Source: Nitrosomonas sp.
GTDB lineage: Bacteria; Pseudomonadota; Gammaproteobacteria; Burkholderiales; Nitrosomonadaceae
Length of the DNA stretch: 64,000 nt
Direction of reading: 5' to 3'
NCBI GenBank assembly: GCA_019635215.1
Contig: JAHBZZ010000001.1
Coordinates: 1 to 64,000 of the forward strand
Shown in pieces: positions 46,051-58,100 of this stretch. The stretch's first letter is position 1, and each line of letters starts with the position of its first letter. The notes beneath the pieces were generated by a model. It did not search any database. It was not told the DNA's origin and worked only from the letters and a program-made list of their open reading frames with translations. A program made the position numbers and the translations under genes.

Positions 46051-46560
46051 ATGAAACGTTTTGTCACAACATTCGTCACGTTACTCACATTATTTTCAGG
46101 TTTATCATTTGCGGATCGAATTCCATTCGGGCATCAAGTTAGTACGGTTCAAAACTATAATCGCGCTGCACCACAAATTGCCACATCCGGGTTGATCGGC
46201 GATGGCGGCGCGCCACTGCTGGCCGCACATGGTTTTAGAACCGTCATTGATATGCGCACTGCTAATGAAGGCACGCGTGAAGAAAAAGCACTGGTGGAAG
46301 CAGCCGGAATGATTTACGTCAATATTCCAATGACCGTTGCCAATATCGGACAAGATCACCTGGAGGCATTCACCAAAGCCATTGAACAATTACCTAAACC
46401 GGTTTTAGTCCACTGTGGATCAGGTAACCGCGCAGGTGCGATCTGGGCAAGTTATCTCATCAGCAAAGGCACCGACTCCGAAGAAGCTTTGGCCGAGGGC
46501 CGCAAAGCCGGCATGCGTCCACCGATGGAAGAAAAGGTCAAAGAAGCCTTTCTGAATTGA
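46051..46560 (+). CDS. periplasmic DUF442-type phosphatase-like protein
   Basis: Protein of 169 residues from the ATG at 46051. Signal peptide 1-20 (ends SFA). The mature part is a Blh/DUF442 type dual-specificity-phosphatase fold with TVIDMRTANEG and the CX5R loop VHCGSGNRAGAIWA. Cys and Arg of the active site are kept, so hydrolysis of a phosphate ester is plausible; the substrate is unknown and the export to the periplasm is unusual for regulatory phosphatases. The terminator 46576-46606 follows. Confidence 0.8.
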   Translation: MKRFVTTFVTLLTLFSGLSFADRIPFGHQVSTVQNYNRAAPQIATSGLIGDGGAPLLAAHGFRTVIDMRTANEGTREEKALVEAAGMIYVNIPMTVANIGQDHLEAFTKAIEQLPKPVLVHCGSGNRAGAIWASYLISKGTDSEEALAEGRKAGMRPPMEEKVKEAFLN

Positions 46561-46575
46561 TGCCAGAATATCACT

Positions 46576-46606
46576 TGTCAGCCGGTTTCCTGACGCCCGG
46601 CTGACA
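46576..46606 (+). terminator. hairpin terminator after the phosphatase-like gene
   Basis: TGTCAGCCGG (46576-46585) and CCGGCTGACA (46597-46606) form a perfect 10-bp stem with an 11-base loop, 16 bp after the stop codon. The U-tract is poor (GCATTTCC), but the stem is strong. Confidence 0.65.
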
Positions 46607-46814
46607 GCATTTCCGTTTAGTTCATTTTTAATTGTTTCACTGACCTTCGTTTCACGCTCCGATACCATAAACAGCCGCTCGCCGGTTCGATCAATTCCCG
46701 GTTTTCGTCAAAAACTATTCCGTAAAATACAGAGATCCGGCAGAAATTTTCATTTGTATATTTTCTCTGCATAAGGCAAGATTCGGTATTTTTATACTGA
46801 GAAAAGAATCCATC

Positions 46815-47570
46815 GTGATCTGTTACGAACATCCCCTCAATGAGCGTATCCGCACGCTGTTAAGACTCGAAGATCTATTCAAAAGAATAGATTTCTTTTC
46901 AGCCAAAGATTCTCCAATGCAGCATCATGCTTCATTAATGACGCTTTTTGAAGTTCTGGAAATCACCACACGCGCCGATATCAAATCCGACTTACTCCAG
47001 GAGCTGGAGCGTCAGAAACAGATTCTCGAAGGAATGCGCAAGAATCCGAATATTTCCGAAACAGCGCTGGAAAATGTGCTTCAGAACATACAGACAACCT
47101 TCCGTTCCATGCTGGAAATTTCGGGAAAAGTAGGCGAGCATCTACGCGATCACGAATGGCTCATGACCATCAAGCAGCGCACCAGCATTCCCGGCGGCGT
47201 TTGCGAATTCGATCTGCCTTCGTATCACTACTGGTTGAATCTGGATCCAGCTTTGCGCCGTAAAGACTTTAACGAATGGCTGGCACCGTTACTGCCCATA
47301 CGCAATGCGTTCGGCATTGTGCTTTACTTGCTCAGAAGCAGCGGTAAAACAACGCACTGTGTCGCTCACCATGGTATTTTCCAACAACCGAGCGCGGACT
47401 ATACCGCGCATATGCTGCGCGTCAGTGTCAGTGAGGATTTTCCCTGCGTTCCGGAAATCAGTGCAAACAAGTACGCGTTAAATATCCGTTTTATACCGTC
47501 GCAATCCGGTCAGCGCGTAAAAGTTTACGAGAAAGATGTCACTTTCGAACTGACCTTCTGCAATTTGTAA
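46815..47570 (+). CDS. zapD: cell division protein ZapD
   Basis: Protein of 251 residues. YEHPLNERIRTLLRLEDLF, LLQELERQKQIL, HEWLMTIKQRTSIPGG and CEFDLPSYHYWL match ZapD (DUF1342), which bundles FtsZ filaments. GTG at 46815 gives the family's usual N-terminus. In many relatives zapD sits with coaE and yacG; here it stands alone upstream of the convergent valS, 55 bp away. Confidence 0.93.
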   Translation: MICYEHPLNERIRTLLRLEDLFKRIDFFSAKDSPMQHHASLMTLFEVLEITTRADIKSDLLQELERQKQILEGMRKNPNISETALENVLQNIQTTFRSMLEISGKVGEHLRDHEWLMTIKQRTSIPGGVCEFDLPSYHYWLNLDPALRRKDFNEWLAPLLPIRNAFGIVLYLLRSSGKTTHCVAHHGIFQQPSADYTAHMLRVSVSEDFPCVPEISANKYALNIRFIPSQSGQRVKVYEKDVTFELTFCNL

Positions 47571-47625
47571 TTTCAATATCTGTTCGGCGGTTTAACAAAC
47601 ACGATACAAGTCTTGCACGCCTACC

Positions 47626-50394
<2,769 letters not shown>

Positions 50395-50535
50395 GTAAAA
50401 GATAATTATTTAATTGTAAAAATATCGCACAAAAGTCCGCCATTATAAGGGATCAAGCGAATTACGAACCATGCTTTATGGTTTTGATCGCGTTTACGTT
50501 TGTTTCGATACTTTAGATTGAAATACCGTGCCTTC

Positions 50536-50865
50536 TCATGAGGTATCTTTTTCCTGCACCACAATGCGGTTTTCCAATGCCTGCACCAGCGCCTGACGGT
50601 CTGCGTAATTCAAATCGATATGCGCATCATGTAATGCAGCGTCAAGTAACAAGCGCAATGGCGATAATTCGCCAAATTCCGGCTGCACATTCCTTGATCG
50701 CAATCGGACGGTTTCGGTCAATACAGGTATATTGTCTATATCAATCAATCCATGTACTTCGTTTACCACGCTGTCAGGTTGATGATACTTTTCAATCAGG
50801 AAATTAAATTTTTCAAGAATCTTTTCATTCTCGAGCTCCAATTCAGACTTGTCAGCGCTGTGCAT
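50536..50865 (-). CDS. hypothetical protein between holC and valS
   Basis: Protein of 109 residues, acidic, without signal peptide or membrane segment. It begins MHSADKSELELENEKILEKF and has LLLDAALHDAHIDLNYADRQ in the C-terminal half. I do not recognise a domain. It is 6 bp after holC and upstream of valS, a place where betaproteobacteria often carry a small poorly conserved gene. It is probably part of the same transcript. Confidence 0.65.
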   Translation of the reverse strand: MHSADKSELELENEKILEKFNFLIEKYHQPDSVVNEVHGLIDIDNIPVLTETVRLRSRNVQPEFGELSPLRLLLDAALHDAHIDLNYADRQALVQALENRIVVQEKDTS

Positions 50866-50871
50866 AAAAGA

Positions 50872-51300
50872 TCACTGTCCTGTTAAATCATGATGCTGCA
50901 GCGCATACCCTGCCTGTTTGTAAGAACGGTAGCGATCGCGGGCCGATCGTTTATCTTCATGCGACACACTCGTGATTTCAATAACGCGATCAAATGATTC
51001 AATCATTTGTGGACATTGAATATCAAGATTAATCAGCACGGTACGGTCTTGTACCGGAAAAACCCGGTTGCTGAGAATAACGGGCGTTGATTTGACCAGT
51101 TTCTCGTCATCATCAATCGAACAATGCGGTAAGAAACTGGTCTGCTGGTAGGCCCAGAGCAGCTTGTCAATTTTTTCGAGTGTTGCCGTATCGGTCGTAT
51201 AAATCATTACCCGCGTATTTTGAGTCAATGCCTTGGCACAAAGCCGGCACACCACGTGTAATTTGTCAGCTGCCCCTGAATAAAAAACGATTTCGGTCAT
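50872..51300 (-). CDS. holC: DNA polymerase III chi subunit
   Basis: Protein of 142 residues. MTEIVFYSGAADKLHVVCRL at the N-terminus, VMIYTTDTATLEKIDKLLW, SFLPHC and the PVILSNR stretch match HolC, which links the clamp loader to SSB. Start ATG 51300 has GGGG upstream. Order pepA-holC-valS is conserved in proteobacteria. Confidence 0.93.
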   Translation of the reverse strand: MTEIVFYSGAADKLHVVCRLCAKALTQNTRVMIYTTDTATLEKIDKLLWAYQQTSFLPHCSIDDDEKLVKSTPVILSNRVFPVQDRTVLINLDIQCPQMIESFDRVIEITSVSHEDKRSARDRYRSYKQAGYALQHHDLTGQ

Positions 51301-51348
51301 CACGCCCCATCAGCACAACATATTTCAGGCTGTTCCGAACTACATGTA

Positions 51349-52851
51349 TCATACTTTAGCGACTGCAGCGGCCCGGTTGATCAAAAACTGCGTCAATAAA
51401 GGCACCGGTCTGCCGGTTGAGCCTTTCTCCTTACCGGATTTCCATGCCGTACCGGCAATATCGAGATGCGCCCATCGGTATTTTTTGGTAAACCGTGACA
51501 GAAAGCATGCCGCTGTAATCGTGCCGCCCGCACGACCGCCGATATTCGCCATATCCGCAAAATTGCTTTTCAGCAACTCCTGATAATCGTCCCATAACGG
51601 CAATTGCCAGACACGATCAGCGGACTGCCCACCGGCTTTGATCACTTCCTGCGCCAGCGATTCATCGTTGCTCATCAAGCCGGTAGCGATATTACCCAGT
51701 GCAATGACGCAGGCGCCTGTCAGTGTGGCAATATCGATCACGACCTCTGGATCGTAACGTTCCGCGTAAGTCAACGCATCACACAGTATCAAACGCCCTT
51801 CTGCATCGGTATTGAGCACTTCAATCGTCTGGCCGGACATGCTGGTAACCACATCTCCGGGTTTTGTCGCGCTGCCTCCCGGCATATTTTCCGTGGCTGG
51901 AATAATGCCCACCACATTGATCGGAAGATTCATTTCGGCTATTGCTTTTATCGTGCCCAACACGCTTGCCGCACCGCTCATATCGAATTTCATTTCATCC
52001 ATCTCGGCAGCGGGTTTCAGTGAAATTCCCCCCGTGTCGAAGGTTACACCTTTGCCTACCAGAACAACCGGTTTTTCTTTCTTGCCGCCCCCCTGATATT
52101 CCAGGGCGATCAGTTTGGGTGGTTGATGACTGCCACGCGCGACAGCAAGCAAAGCGCCCATTTTCTGTTTTTCCATTTCTTTCTTGTCGAGAATGGTCAC
52201 CTTGAGCTTATAAATCTTGGCAAGCTCCTTGGCTTGATCGGCCAGGTAACTGGGGGTGCAAATATTGGGTGCAAGATTCCCAAGATCCTTGGTCAGACTC
52301 ATCCCGTGTGCAATGGCCGCGCCCTGACTAAGCGCCGTTTCACCGGCAGTCAAATCTTCACGGTTGCTCACACAGATTGTTATTTTACGTAAGAACTTTT
52401 TGTTCTCTTCCGGATTACTTTTGAGCTGATCGAAACGATAATTACTTTCAACAGCCAGTTTTGCAATTTGCGTCACTTTCCAGGCAACATCACGGTCCTT
52501 CAGCAAAAGATCCGCCAGAAATAATGCACAGTCCGTAATTCCTGTGCTGTGCAGCGTGCGGAATACTGTTTGTACAGCACCAATAAAAACATTATCCTTA
52601 AACTCCTGCTCTTTGCCCAATCCGATCAGTAATACACGTTTGCTTTGGATATTCGGAATCTTATGCAGTAGTAAAGTCGTGTTGACTTTGCCTTCAAGAT
52701 CACCCTGACTGATGATATCTTTGATATACCCCCCGGAAAGATTATCCAATTCTTTTGCGGCATCGGTCATTTTCCTTGACTCAAAAACACCGGCTACGAT
52801 ACATGCGCCACGTTGTTTCTCCGGGGTTGTCACTTTAATTCCAAATTCCAC
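51349..52851 (-). CDS. pepA: leucyl aminopeptidase
   Basis: Protein of 500 residues, M17 family. The C-terminal catalytic domain has VGKGVTFDTGGISLKPAAEM, MKFDMSGAASVLG, NTDAEGRLIL and GNIATGLMSND with the two-metal site. GTG at 52851 has AGGAG seven bases upstream and gives the standard N-terminus. PepA removes N-terminal residues from peptides and in E. coli also binds DNA in site-specific recombination. Confidence 0.97.
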   Translation of the reverse strand: MEFGIKVTTPEKQRGACIVAGVFESRKMTDAAKELDNLSGGYIKDIISQGDLEGKVNTTLLLHKIPNIQSKRVLLIGLGKEQEFKDNVFIGAVQTVFRTLHSTGITDCALFLADLLLKDRDVAWKVTQIAKLAVESNYRFDQLKSNPEENKKFLRKITICVSNREDLTAGETALSQGAAIAHGMSLTKDLGNLAPNICTPSYLADQAKELAKIYKLKVTILDKKEMEKQKMGALLAVARGSHQPPKLIALEYQGGGKKEKPVVLVGKGVTFDTGGISLKPAAEMDEMKFDMSGAASVLGTIKAIAEMNLPINVVGIIPATENMPGGSATKPGDVVTSMSGQTIEVLNTDAEGRLILCDALTYAERYDPEVVIDIATLTGACVIALGNIATGLMSNDESLAQEVIKAGGQSADRVWQLPLWDDYQELLKSNFADMANIGGRAGGTITAACFLSRFTKKYRWAHLDIAGTAWKSGKEKGSTGRPVPLLTQFLINRAAAVAKV

Positions 52852-53095
52852 AACTCACTCCTTTATTCTTACCAACGACTATTATTGGGTTCACCTACAA
52901 AAAGTAAAACGATCTGCTTTACATCAAAAGTCACATGTACCGGATACTATATCATCGTACACAAAAAAGCAGTCAAAATTATGCTTGCAATAATTTTGTA
53001 AGATAACGCCGATAATATAAGCCTTAATTGAGCGTATAATTCCTACATAAATCGACAAAGAATACTCTGATTCAGAAACGAATGAGATTCAGACT

Positions 53096-54562
53096 GTGAA
53101 CGCACATTTAGCCAACCAATTAGGTCACTGCAAAACGCTTCCAACCTTACCCGCAATTGCCATTAAAATTATAGAACTGGCCAATGATCCGGATATCAAT
53201 CTTGATGATATGTGCAAATACATCATGCTTGATCCGGCGCTTTCGGCAAAAATACTTAAAATGGCCAATTCACCGCTTTACAAATCCCGCCGGTCGGCTT
53301 CCAATATCCGGCAGGCAATCAGTATTCTGGGCACGCATACAGTGATCGTCATTGCACTCTCGTTCTCACTGACCAACACATTTATTAGAAACCCGGTAAA
53401 AAATAACACCGTAATCGACAACACGCAATTCTGGCGGCGCGCTATTGCATCGGCCCTTGCTTGTCGTACATTGGGTGAAAAACTGGGCCTGCAATTTCTT
53501 GATGATTTATTTCTGGCGGGATTATTACAGGACATCGGTATTCTTGCTTATATGGCCATCGCACCGGAAGAATACGGGCCTGTTTATACCTCCACAAATG
53601 ATCATGATACTTTACTGATGAATGAACGCCAATCACTGGGATCGGGGCATGACGAAGTCGGTTATGCACTTCTGAAACAATGGCACATACCGGATCACAT
53701 CGCCTTATCCTGCATAGCCAGTCATTATCAACCAGGATCGCATCAATCGATATCGACACCCAATCTGTATTCCTGCACCACAGTCTCACGTTATCTGGCG
53801 GAATATTTTCTAACGCCTCACAAACCTGAAAACTTAAGCAATCTGATTCGCTACGCCCGCACATGGCTTGATATCAATTCAGAAACGCTATTGGAAGTTT
53901 TTAATTCCATAACCGACAGATTGAGCTCCATGGAAGATTTGTTTGAGATCACTTTTAACTCATCATCCGAAATCGCACAAATTCTGGACGAAGCGAAAGA
54001 ATTGCTGGCTTTGCAAACAGTAACCAAAGTCAAGGAACTCGAAGAAAAAACGCAACATGACGGGTTAACCGGGGCAATGAACAGAAATTTTTTTGATGAA
54101 AAAATACAGTGCGAATTCCATCTTTCTATACAGCATCACTTGCCACTGACCATAGTCATGATTGATATCGATCATTTTAAAAAAATCAATGATACATATG
54201 GTCATATCGCCGGAGACAACATTCTAACTTCATTTTCTCAAGTCATCGTTAAACAGATCCGGGAGGGCGATTTTTTTTGCCGTTACGGCGGCGAGGAATT
54301 CGTATTGATTCTGCCGGGCACGCCACTGGCAGCTGCCAGAACTATCACTCACCGTCTGAAAGATACCATTACGGCACGTGCGCTAAAAACTGATGACGGC
54401 ACAGAAATCAGAATAACAGCTTCATTCGGCGTTGCATCCTGCCTAAAAGATAAACATCACCATTTTGGAACCCCCATTGATTTAATCAAAGCTGCTGATT
54501 CCGCACTCCTGGTTGCAAAAAAAGCGGGGCGCAACTGTATCGTTGAATGGAATCAACGCTGA
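53096..54562 (+). CDS. HDOD-GGDEF signalling protein
   Basis: Protein of 488 residues. The first 280 residues are a HDOD domain (LPTLPAIAIKIIELANDP, ILKMANSPLYKSRRS, ISILGTH). A coiled linker leads to a GGDEF domain with DIDHFKKINDTYGHIAGD and active-site RYGGEEF; the RxxD inhibitory site (REGD) is present. It should make c-di-GMP with product inhibition. GTG start at 53096. It stands apart from pepA on the opposite strand. Confidence 0.9.
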   Translation: MNAHLANQLGHCKTLPTLPAIAIKIIELANDPDINLDDMCKYIMLDPALSAKILKMANSPLYKSRRSASNIRQAISILGTHTVIVIALSFSLTNTFIRNPVKNNTVIDNTQFWRRAIASALACRTLGEKLGLQFLDDLFLAGLLQDIGILAYMAIAPEEYGPVYTSTNDHDTLLMNERQSLGSGHDEVGYALLKQWHIPDHIALSCIASHYQPGSHQSISTPNLYSCTTVSRYLAEYFLTPHKPENLSNLIRYARTWLDINSETLLEVFNSITDRLSSMEDLFEITFNSSSEIAQILDEAKELLALQTVTKVKELEEKTQHDGLTGAMNRNFFDEKIQCEFHLSIQHHLPLTIVMIDIDHFKKINDTYGHIAGDNILTSFSQVIVKQIREGDFFCRYGGEEFVLILPGTPLAAARTITHRLKDTITARALKTDDGTEIRITASFGVASCLKDKHHHFGTPIDLIKAADSALLVAKKAGRNCIVEWNQR

Positions 54563-54620
54563 TCTTTGTGCATTAAGCTGATAAAATCGACCCCATTATC
54601 AATCACACTCAACATCACAG

Positions 54621-55451
54621 ATGCATCTCATCATTCAGGGTATTGAAATCGGAAACAGCGATTTACGCGCACTCGCAAAACTGGCCGCAGCGGATCAGAT
54701 TGAAAGAATCACGGGAGAGGCTTTCAGACTTAAAAATGCTCAACAGCAAACGGGAGTCGCCGAATATTGCGCCGAAGCGAATCTGGATTACGCTTTTGTG
54801 GATGATCACAAATGTTTCTCTGATTTCAGATTAATCGCCATGGATATGGATTCAACGCTGCTCGCCATTGAGAGCATTGATGAGGTAGCAGACATGCACC
54901 AGATCAAACCACAGGTTTCAAAAATAACACTGCAGACCATGCGCGGAGAAATCAGCTTCGAAGAAAGCATTACGCAGCGCACTGCTCTGCTGGCAGGTTT
55001 GCATGCCGATGTGCTTCAGAAAGTTTATGACGAACGTGTAAGACTCAGCCCCGGTGCTGAAATCCTGCTTGGAAAAGCACGCAATGCCGGTATAAAAACA
55101 ATGGTGATTTCAGGCGGTTTCTCTTTTTTTACGGATCGCATCAAGGCAAGATTGAATCTCGACTACGCTTTTGCAAATACCCTCGAAATAAAGGACAACA
55201 AGCTCACCGGGAAATTAGTGGGCAAGATTCTTGGCCGGGAAAGCAAGGCTGAAATAATCAAAAATGTGTGCGAAGAACTCGGTATACGGCACGATCAAGT
55301 CATTGCTATTGGTGACGGCGCCAATGATCTCGATATGATGGCTATAGCCGGTACCAGTATCGCCTTTCACGCAAAACCTGTAGTACAGGAAAAAGCCACC
55401 TATGCCATTACGTATGTAGGATTAGAGGGCGTTGTTAATTTATTCGGCTAA
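54621..55451 (+). CDS. serB: phosphoserine phosphatase
   Basis: Protein of 276 residues, HAD superfamily. MDMDSTLLAIESIDEVAD carries the DxDST nucleophile, VISGGFSFFTDRIKARL motif II, KAEIIKN motif III Lys and IGDGANDLDMMAIAG the acidic motif. It dephosphorylates phosphoserine in serine synthesis. The first 75 residues form a degenerate ACT-like region, shorter than in E. coli SerB. It follows the HDOD-GGDEF gene by 58 bp. Confidence 0.95.
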   Translation: MHLIIQGIEIGNSDLRALAKLAAADQIERITGEAFRLKNAQQQTGVAEYCAEANLDYAFVDDHKCFSDFRLIAMDMDSTLLAIESIDEVADMHQIKPQVSKITLQTMRGEISFEESITQRTALLAGLHADVLQKVYDERVRLSPGAEILLGKARNAGIKTMVISGGFSFFTDRIKARLNLDYAFANTLEIKDNKLTGKLVGKILGRESKAEIIKNVCEELGIRHDQVIAIGDGANDLDMMAIAGTSIAFHAKPVVQEKATYAITYVGLEGVVNLFG

Positions 55452-55493
55452 CCTAGCGAGAGCAAAAGGGCATGTTGGAATTCAAGACAAGTA

Positions 55494-57104
55494 TTAGTAG
55501 ATCGGCTCATACATCAACGATTGAATATATTCATCTAATGTATCCGGCAACTTCCCATTAACCAGGCCCTCATGCGCAGCGACCTCACAAACGGATACCG
55601 CTATAGCTTTAGATACATCTCTGACTCGCTTTAATGACGGATACACAGCTCCTCTCTGGATTTCAGCATTGCTCACCAGTTCTGATAGCACTTTTGCTGC
55701 TGACAAAAACATTCTTTGCGTGATCAATCGCGCCGAACTGGCATAGATACCCAATCCGATCCCCGGAAAAATATAGGCATTATTACCTTGCGCCGGCTCG
55801 AAACATTGTGTTTCATACCGCACCGGTTTAAAAGGACTGCCACTGGCAAAAATAACACGCCCATCGCTCCATCGGTATGCTTCTTCTGCAGTACATTCGG
55901 TATGCGATGTCGGATTGGATAACGCGATGATTACAGGACGGTCATTCACTTCAGCCATTTTGCGAACCACCGCCTCGGTAAAGGTGCCCGCCACACCCGT
56001 AGCACCGATCAATACATCGGGTTTAACGATCGCAATGGCGTCCACGAAACCGCAAGGCGGATGTGAATGCGCAAAGGGCCGAATACGTGGTTTAATAATC
56101 TCATTGGTCGATACAACCAATCCATTCCGGTCAACAAACCAGATATGTTGCCGGGCCTGCTGCAGGCTGAGTCCTTCATCACGAAATGCTGCAACCATCA
56201 ATTCCGCGGTACCACCGGCAGCAGAGCCTGTGCCCAGAAACATGATTTTCATATCAGAAAATTTCTTTTGTGTGATACGGGATGCAGTATAAATACCCGC
56301 CAATGTCACTGCGGCAGTACCCTGTATATCATCGTTAAAACACCGCACACTTGGGCCATAGTGATCGAGAAACCTGAATGCATTGGGTGTCAGAAAATCT
56401 TCAAACTGAATGAGCGCTTTTGGAAAACTCATCTGAACAGCCTGCACAAATTCATCCACTAATGCATTATAGGATTCACTCTCCAGACGAGGATGAGGAT
56501 AACCCAAATACAGCGGATCTTCGCGTAAGGCTTGATTATTGGTACCGACGTCAAGCATAACTGGCATGCAATGCTGCGGATGAATACCGGCACATGCAAC
56601 GTATAAAGCGATCTTGCCGATCGGTATACCCATCCCATTAGCTCCCAGATCACCCAAACCCAATATGCGCTCACCGTCGGTTACGACAATGATGCGAACA
56701 TCCTTTTCGGGCCAGTTGCCTAAAATAGTTTCGATATCTCCCCGATCTTCCGGCGTAATATAAAAACCCTGTGGTCTTCTAAAAATATGCGCAAACTCTT
56801 TACATGCCTCTCCAACTGTCGGGGTATAAACCAACGGCATAATCTCTTCCATCTGATCAATCATGATGCGGTAAAAGAGCCGCTGATTACGCTCCAACAG
56901 TGCGTTTAGAAAAATGTATTTCTCAATATCATTTGTCTTACGGCGCATATTCTCAAGCGCACGTTCTTTTTGTTTATTTATATTGGCGACATCGTAAGGC
57001 AAAAGCCCACGCAAACCATATTTCTGCCGTTCCTCACGGGTAAATGCGGTTGATTTCGTACATGACGGATTATCCAGTAGTGTCTTGCCATACAAATTTT
57101 TCAT
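55494..57104 (-). CDS. malic enzyme (NAD-dependent type)
   Basis: Protein of 536 residues. YGLRGLLPYDV, MPLVYTPTVGEACKEF, VVTDGERILGLGDLGANGMG, IQFEDFLTPNAF, CFNDDIQGTAAVTLAG and the dinucleotide site MFLGTGSAAGG define the large malic enzyme type (MaeA/SfcA-like). It decarboxylates malate to pyruvate. The cofactor cannot be fixed from sequence by eye. It converges with serB, 42 bp away. Confidence 0.93.
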   Translation of the reverse strand: MKNLYGKTLLDNPSCTKSTAFTREERQKYGLRGLLPYDVANINKQKERALENMRRKTNDIEKYIFLNALLERNQRLFYRIMIDQMEEIMPLVYTPTVGEACKEFAHIFRRPQGFYITPEDRGDIETILGNWPEKDVRIIVVTDGERILGLGDLGANGMGIPIGKIALYVACAGIHPQHCMPVMLDVGTNNQALREDPLYLGYPHPRLESESYNALVDEFVQAVQMSFPKALIQFEDFLTPNAFRFLDHYGPSVRCFNDDIQGTAAVTLAGIYTASRITQKKFSDMKIMFLGTGSAAGGTAELMVAAFRDEGLSLQQARQHIWFVDRNGLVVSTNEIIKPRIRPFAHSHPPCGFVDAIAIVKPDVLIGATGVAGTFTEAVVRKMAEVNDRPVIIALSNPTSHTECTAEEAYRWSDGRVIFASGSPFKPVRYETQCFEPAQGNNAYIFPGIGLGIYASSARLITQRMFLSAAKVLSELVSNAEIQRGAVYPSLKRVRDVSKAIAVSVCEVAAHEGLVNGKLPDTLDEYIQSLMYEPIY

Positions 57105-57419
57105 GATACCAACACCTCATTTATCCGATCCATGATTCATTCTTTAATCAAAACATAAGCTAGAGTGTTAGTTTGACCATAGCGTCTAAAATAATCGTCT
57201 GCAATTGATATAAAATAATGACCCAACTGCTCAGTCTCTCCTTCCGTTCCTTATACGTTATGATTCACACCGATAGGTTGAGTCACAAGATGTTTATTAT
57301 TTTAAGAGTGTATACCTATTTGGAAACTTATTGTGCGTATAATTAATCTCAGATACTGCTGAGGCATGGCCTCATAAGTGAGTAACTTATTTTTTTATTC
57401 TTTCTTAATTATAACTATT
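57105..57419. promoter_or_regulatory. divergent promoter region between malic enzyme and truncated hemoglobin
   Basis: This 315-bp gap is AT-rich. A TATAAT at 57338-57343 is a -10 candidate for the hemoglobin gene, with no good -35 at 17 bp. AAGATGTTTAT at 57287-57297 resembles one half of an NsrR site, but the second half does not match, so NO control is only a possibility. Confidence 0.35.
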
Positions 57420-57845
57420 ATGAATCAGTCACCTTTCCCAACACCCAATCCGGACTTATATACTGAAGACGAAATTTCAAAGCTCGTGCATGAATTCTAT
57501 GCAAAAGCCAGAAAAGATGCTTCTCTTGGCCCTATTTTTGAAGCGCATGTCATTGACTGGGATGCGCACTTTGTCCAAATGACTAATTTCTGGTCAGCAC
57601 AACTGCGCGGCACAAGCCGTTTCCGTGGCGCACCGATGCCCAAACATATCGCATTACCGGATTTATCAGCCGATCTGTTTCTCCGCTGGCTGGCGCTCTT
57701 CAAACAGACCACGCATGAACTGGGAAATACGGCACTGGAACAACATGCCAATGCAATCGCAACATTTATTGCAAGTAGACTCTGGCAAGGATATCAAATG
57801 GGCAACTATCCGGATCAGCATCCGGAAGCATTGCAGACAGCTTAA
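57420..57845 (+). CDS. group III truncated hemoglobin
   Basis: Protein of 141 residues. YTEDEISKLVHEFYAKARKD, LGPIFEAHVIDWDAHFVQMT, FWSAQLRGTSRFRG and the C-terminal SRLWQGYQMGNYP are typical of the TrHb3 (group III) family. Conserved positions Tyr B10 and Trp G8-like are in place; the haem ligand is the His in PKHIALPDLSAD. Such globins bind O2 or NO and are thought to detoxify NO, which would suit a cell with NirK. ATG 57420 is preferred over the GTG at 57378. A palindromic element and a terminator follow. Confidence 0.88.
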   Translation: MNQSPFPTPNPDLYTEDEISKLVHEFYAKARKDASLGPIFEAHVIDWDAHFVQMTNFWSAQLRGTSRFRGAPMPKHIALPDLSADLFLRWLALFKQTTHELGNTALEQHANAIATFIASRLWQGYQMGNYPDQHPEALQTA

Positions 57846-57851
57846 TTGACC

Positions 57852-57990
57852 AGCAGGCTGTTGGAAAATATGCTCGTGGTAGCCGATGCATGGTAAAAAT
57901 AGGCGAGAAAGTAGAGTTTATACCCGATAAACAAGCATTTTTAACCTGTTTTAACGCCGGGCAACGCAGATCGTTTTTCAACAGCCTGCT
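57852..57990. repeat. 139-bp palindromic element (MITE-like), copy B
   Basis: Terminal inverted repeats AGCAGGCTGTTGGAAAA (57852-57868) and its complement at 57974-57990 match at 16 of 17. An internal hairpin (GTTTAT and ATAAAC arms) lies near 57916-57932. The block order GGTAAAAATAGGCGAGAAAG, hairpin, AGCATTTTTAA, TTTTAACGCCG repeats that of copy A at 35885-36027 although the termini differ. No coding capacity. Confidence 0.8.
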
Positions 57991-58010
57991 AGCCGGCCAA
58001 ATAGATAAAC

Positions 58011-58033
58011 AAAAAGGGGTTTATCCCCTTTTT
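58011..58033 (+). terminator. intrinsic terminator
   Basis: AAAAAGGGG (58011-58019) and CCCCTTTTT (58025-58033) form a 9-bp stem with a 5-base loop and the stem itself ends in U. It would end transcription from the hemoglobin gene before the GGDEF gene at 58101, and may also work on the opposite strand. Confidence 0.85.
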
Positions 58034-58100
58034 CTCCAAATTGAAATTACCGAGTTAAGTTATAAACTAGCCTGGATTTTTCCTGAACAAGGTCACTTCA

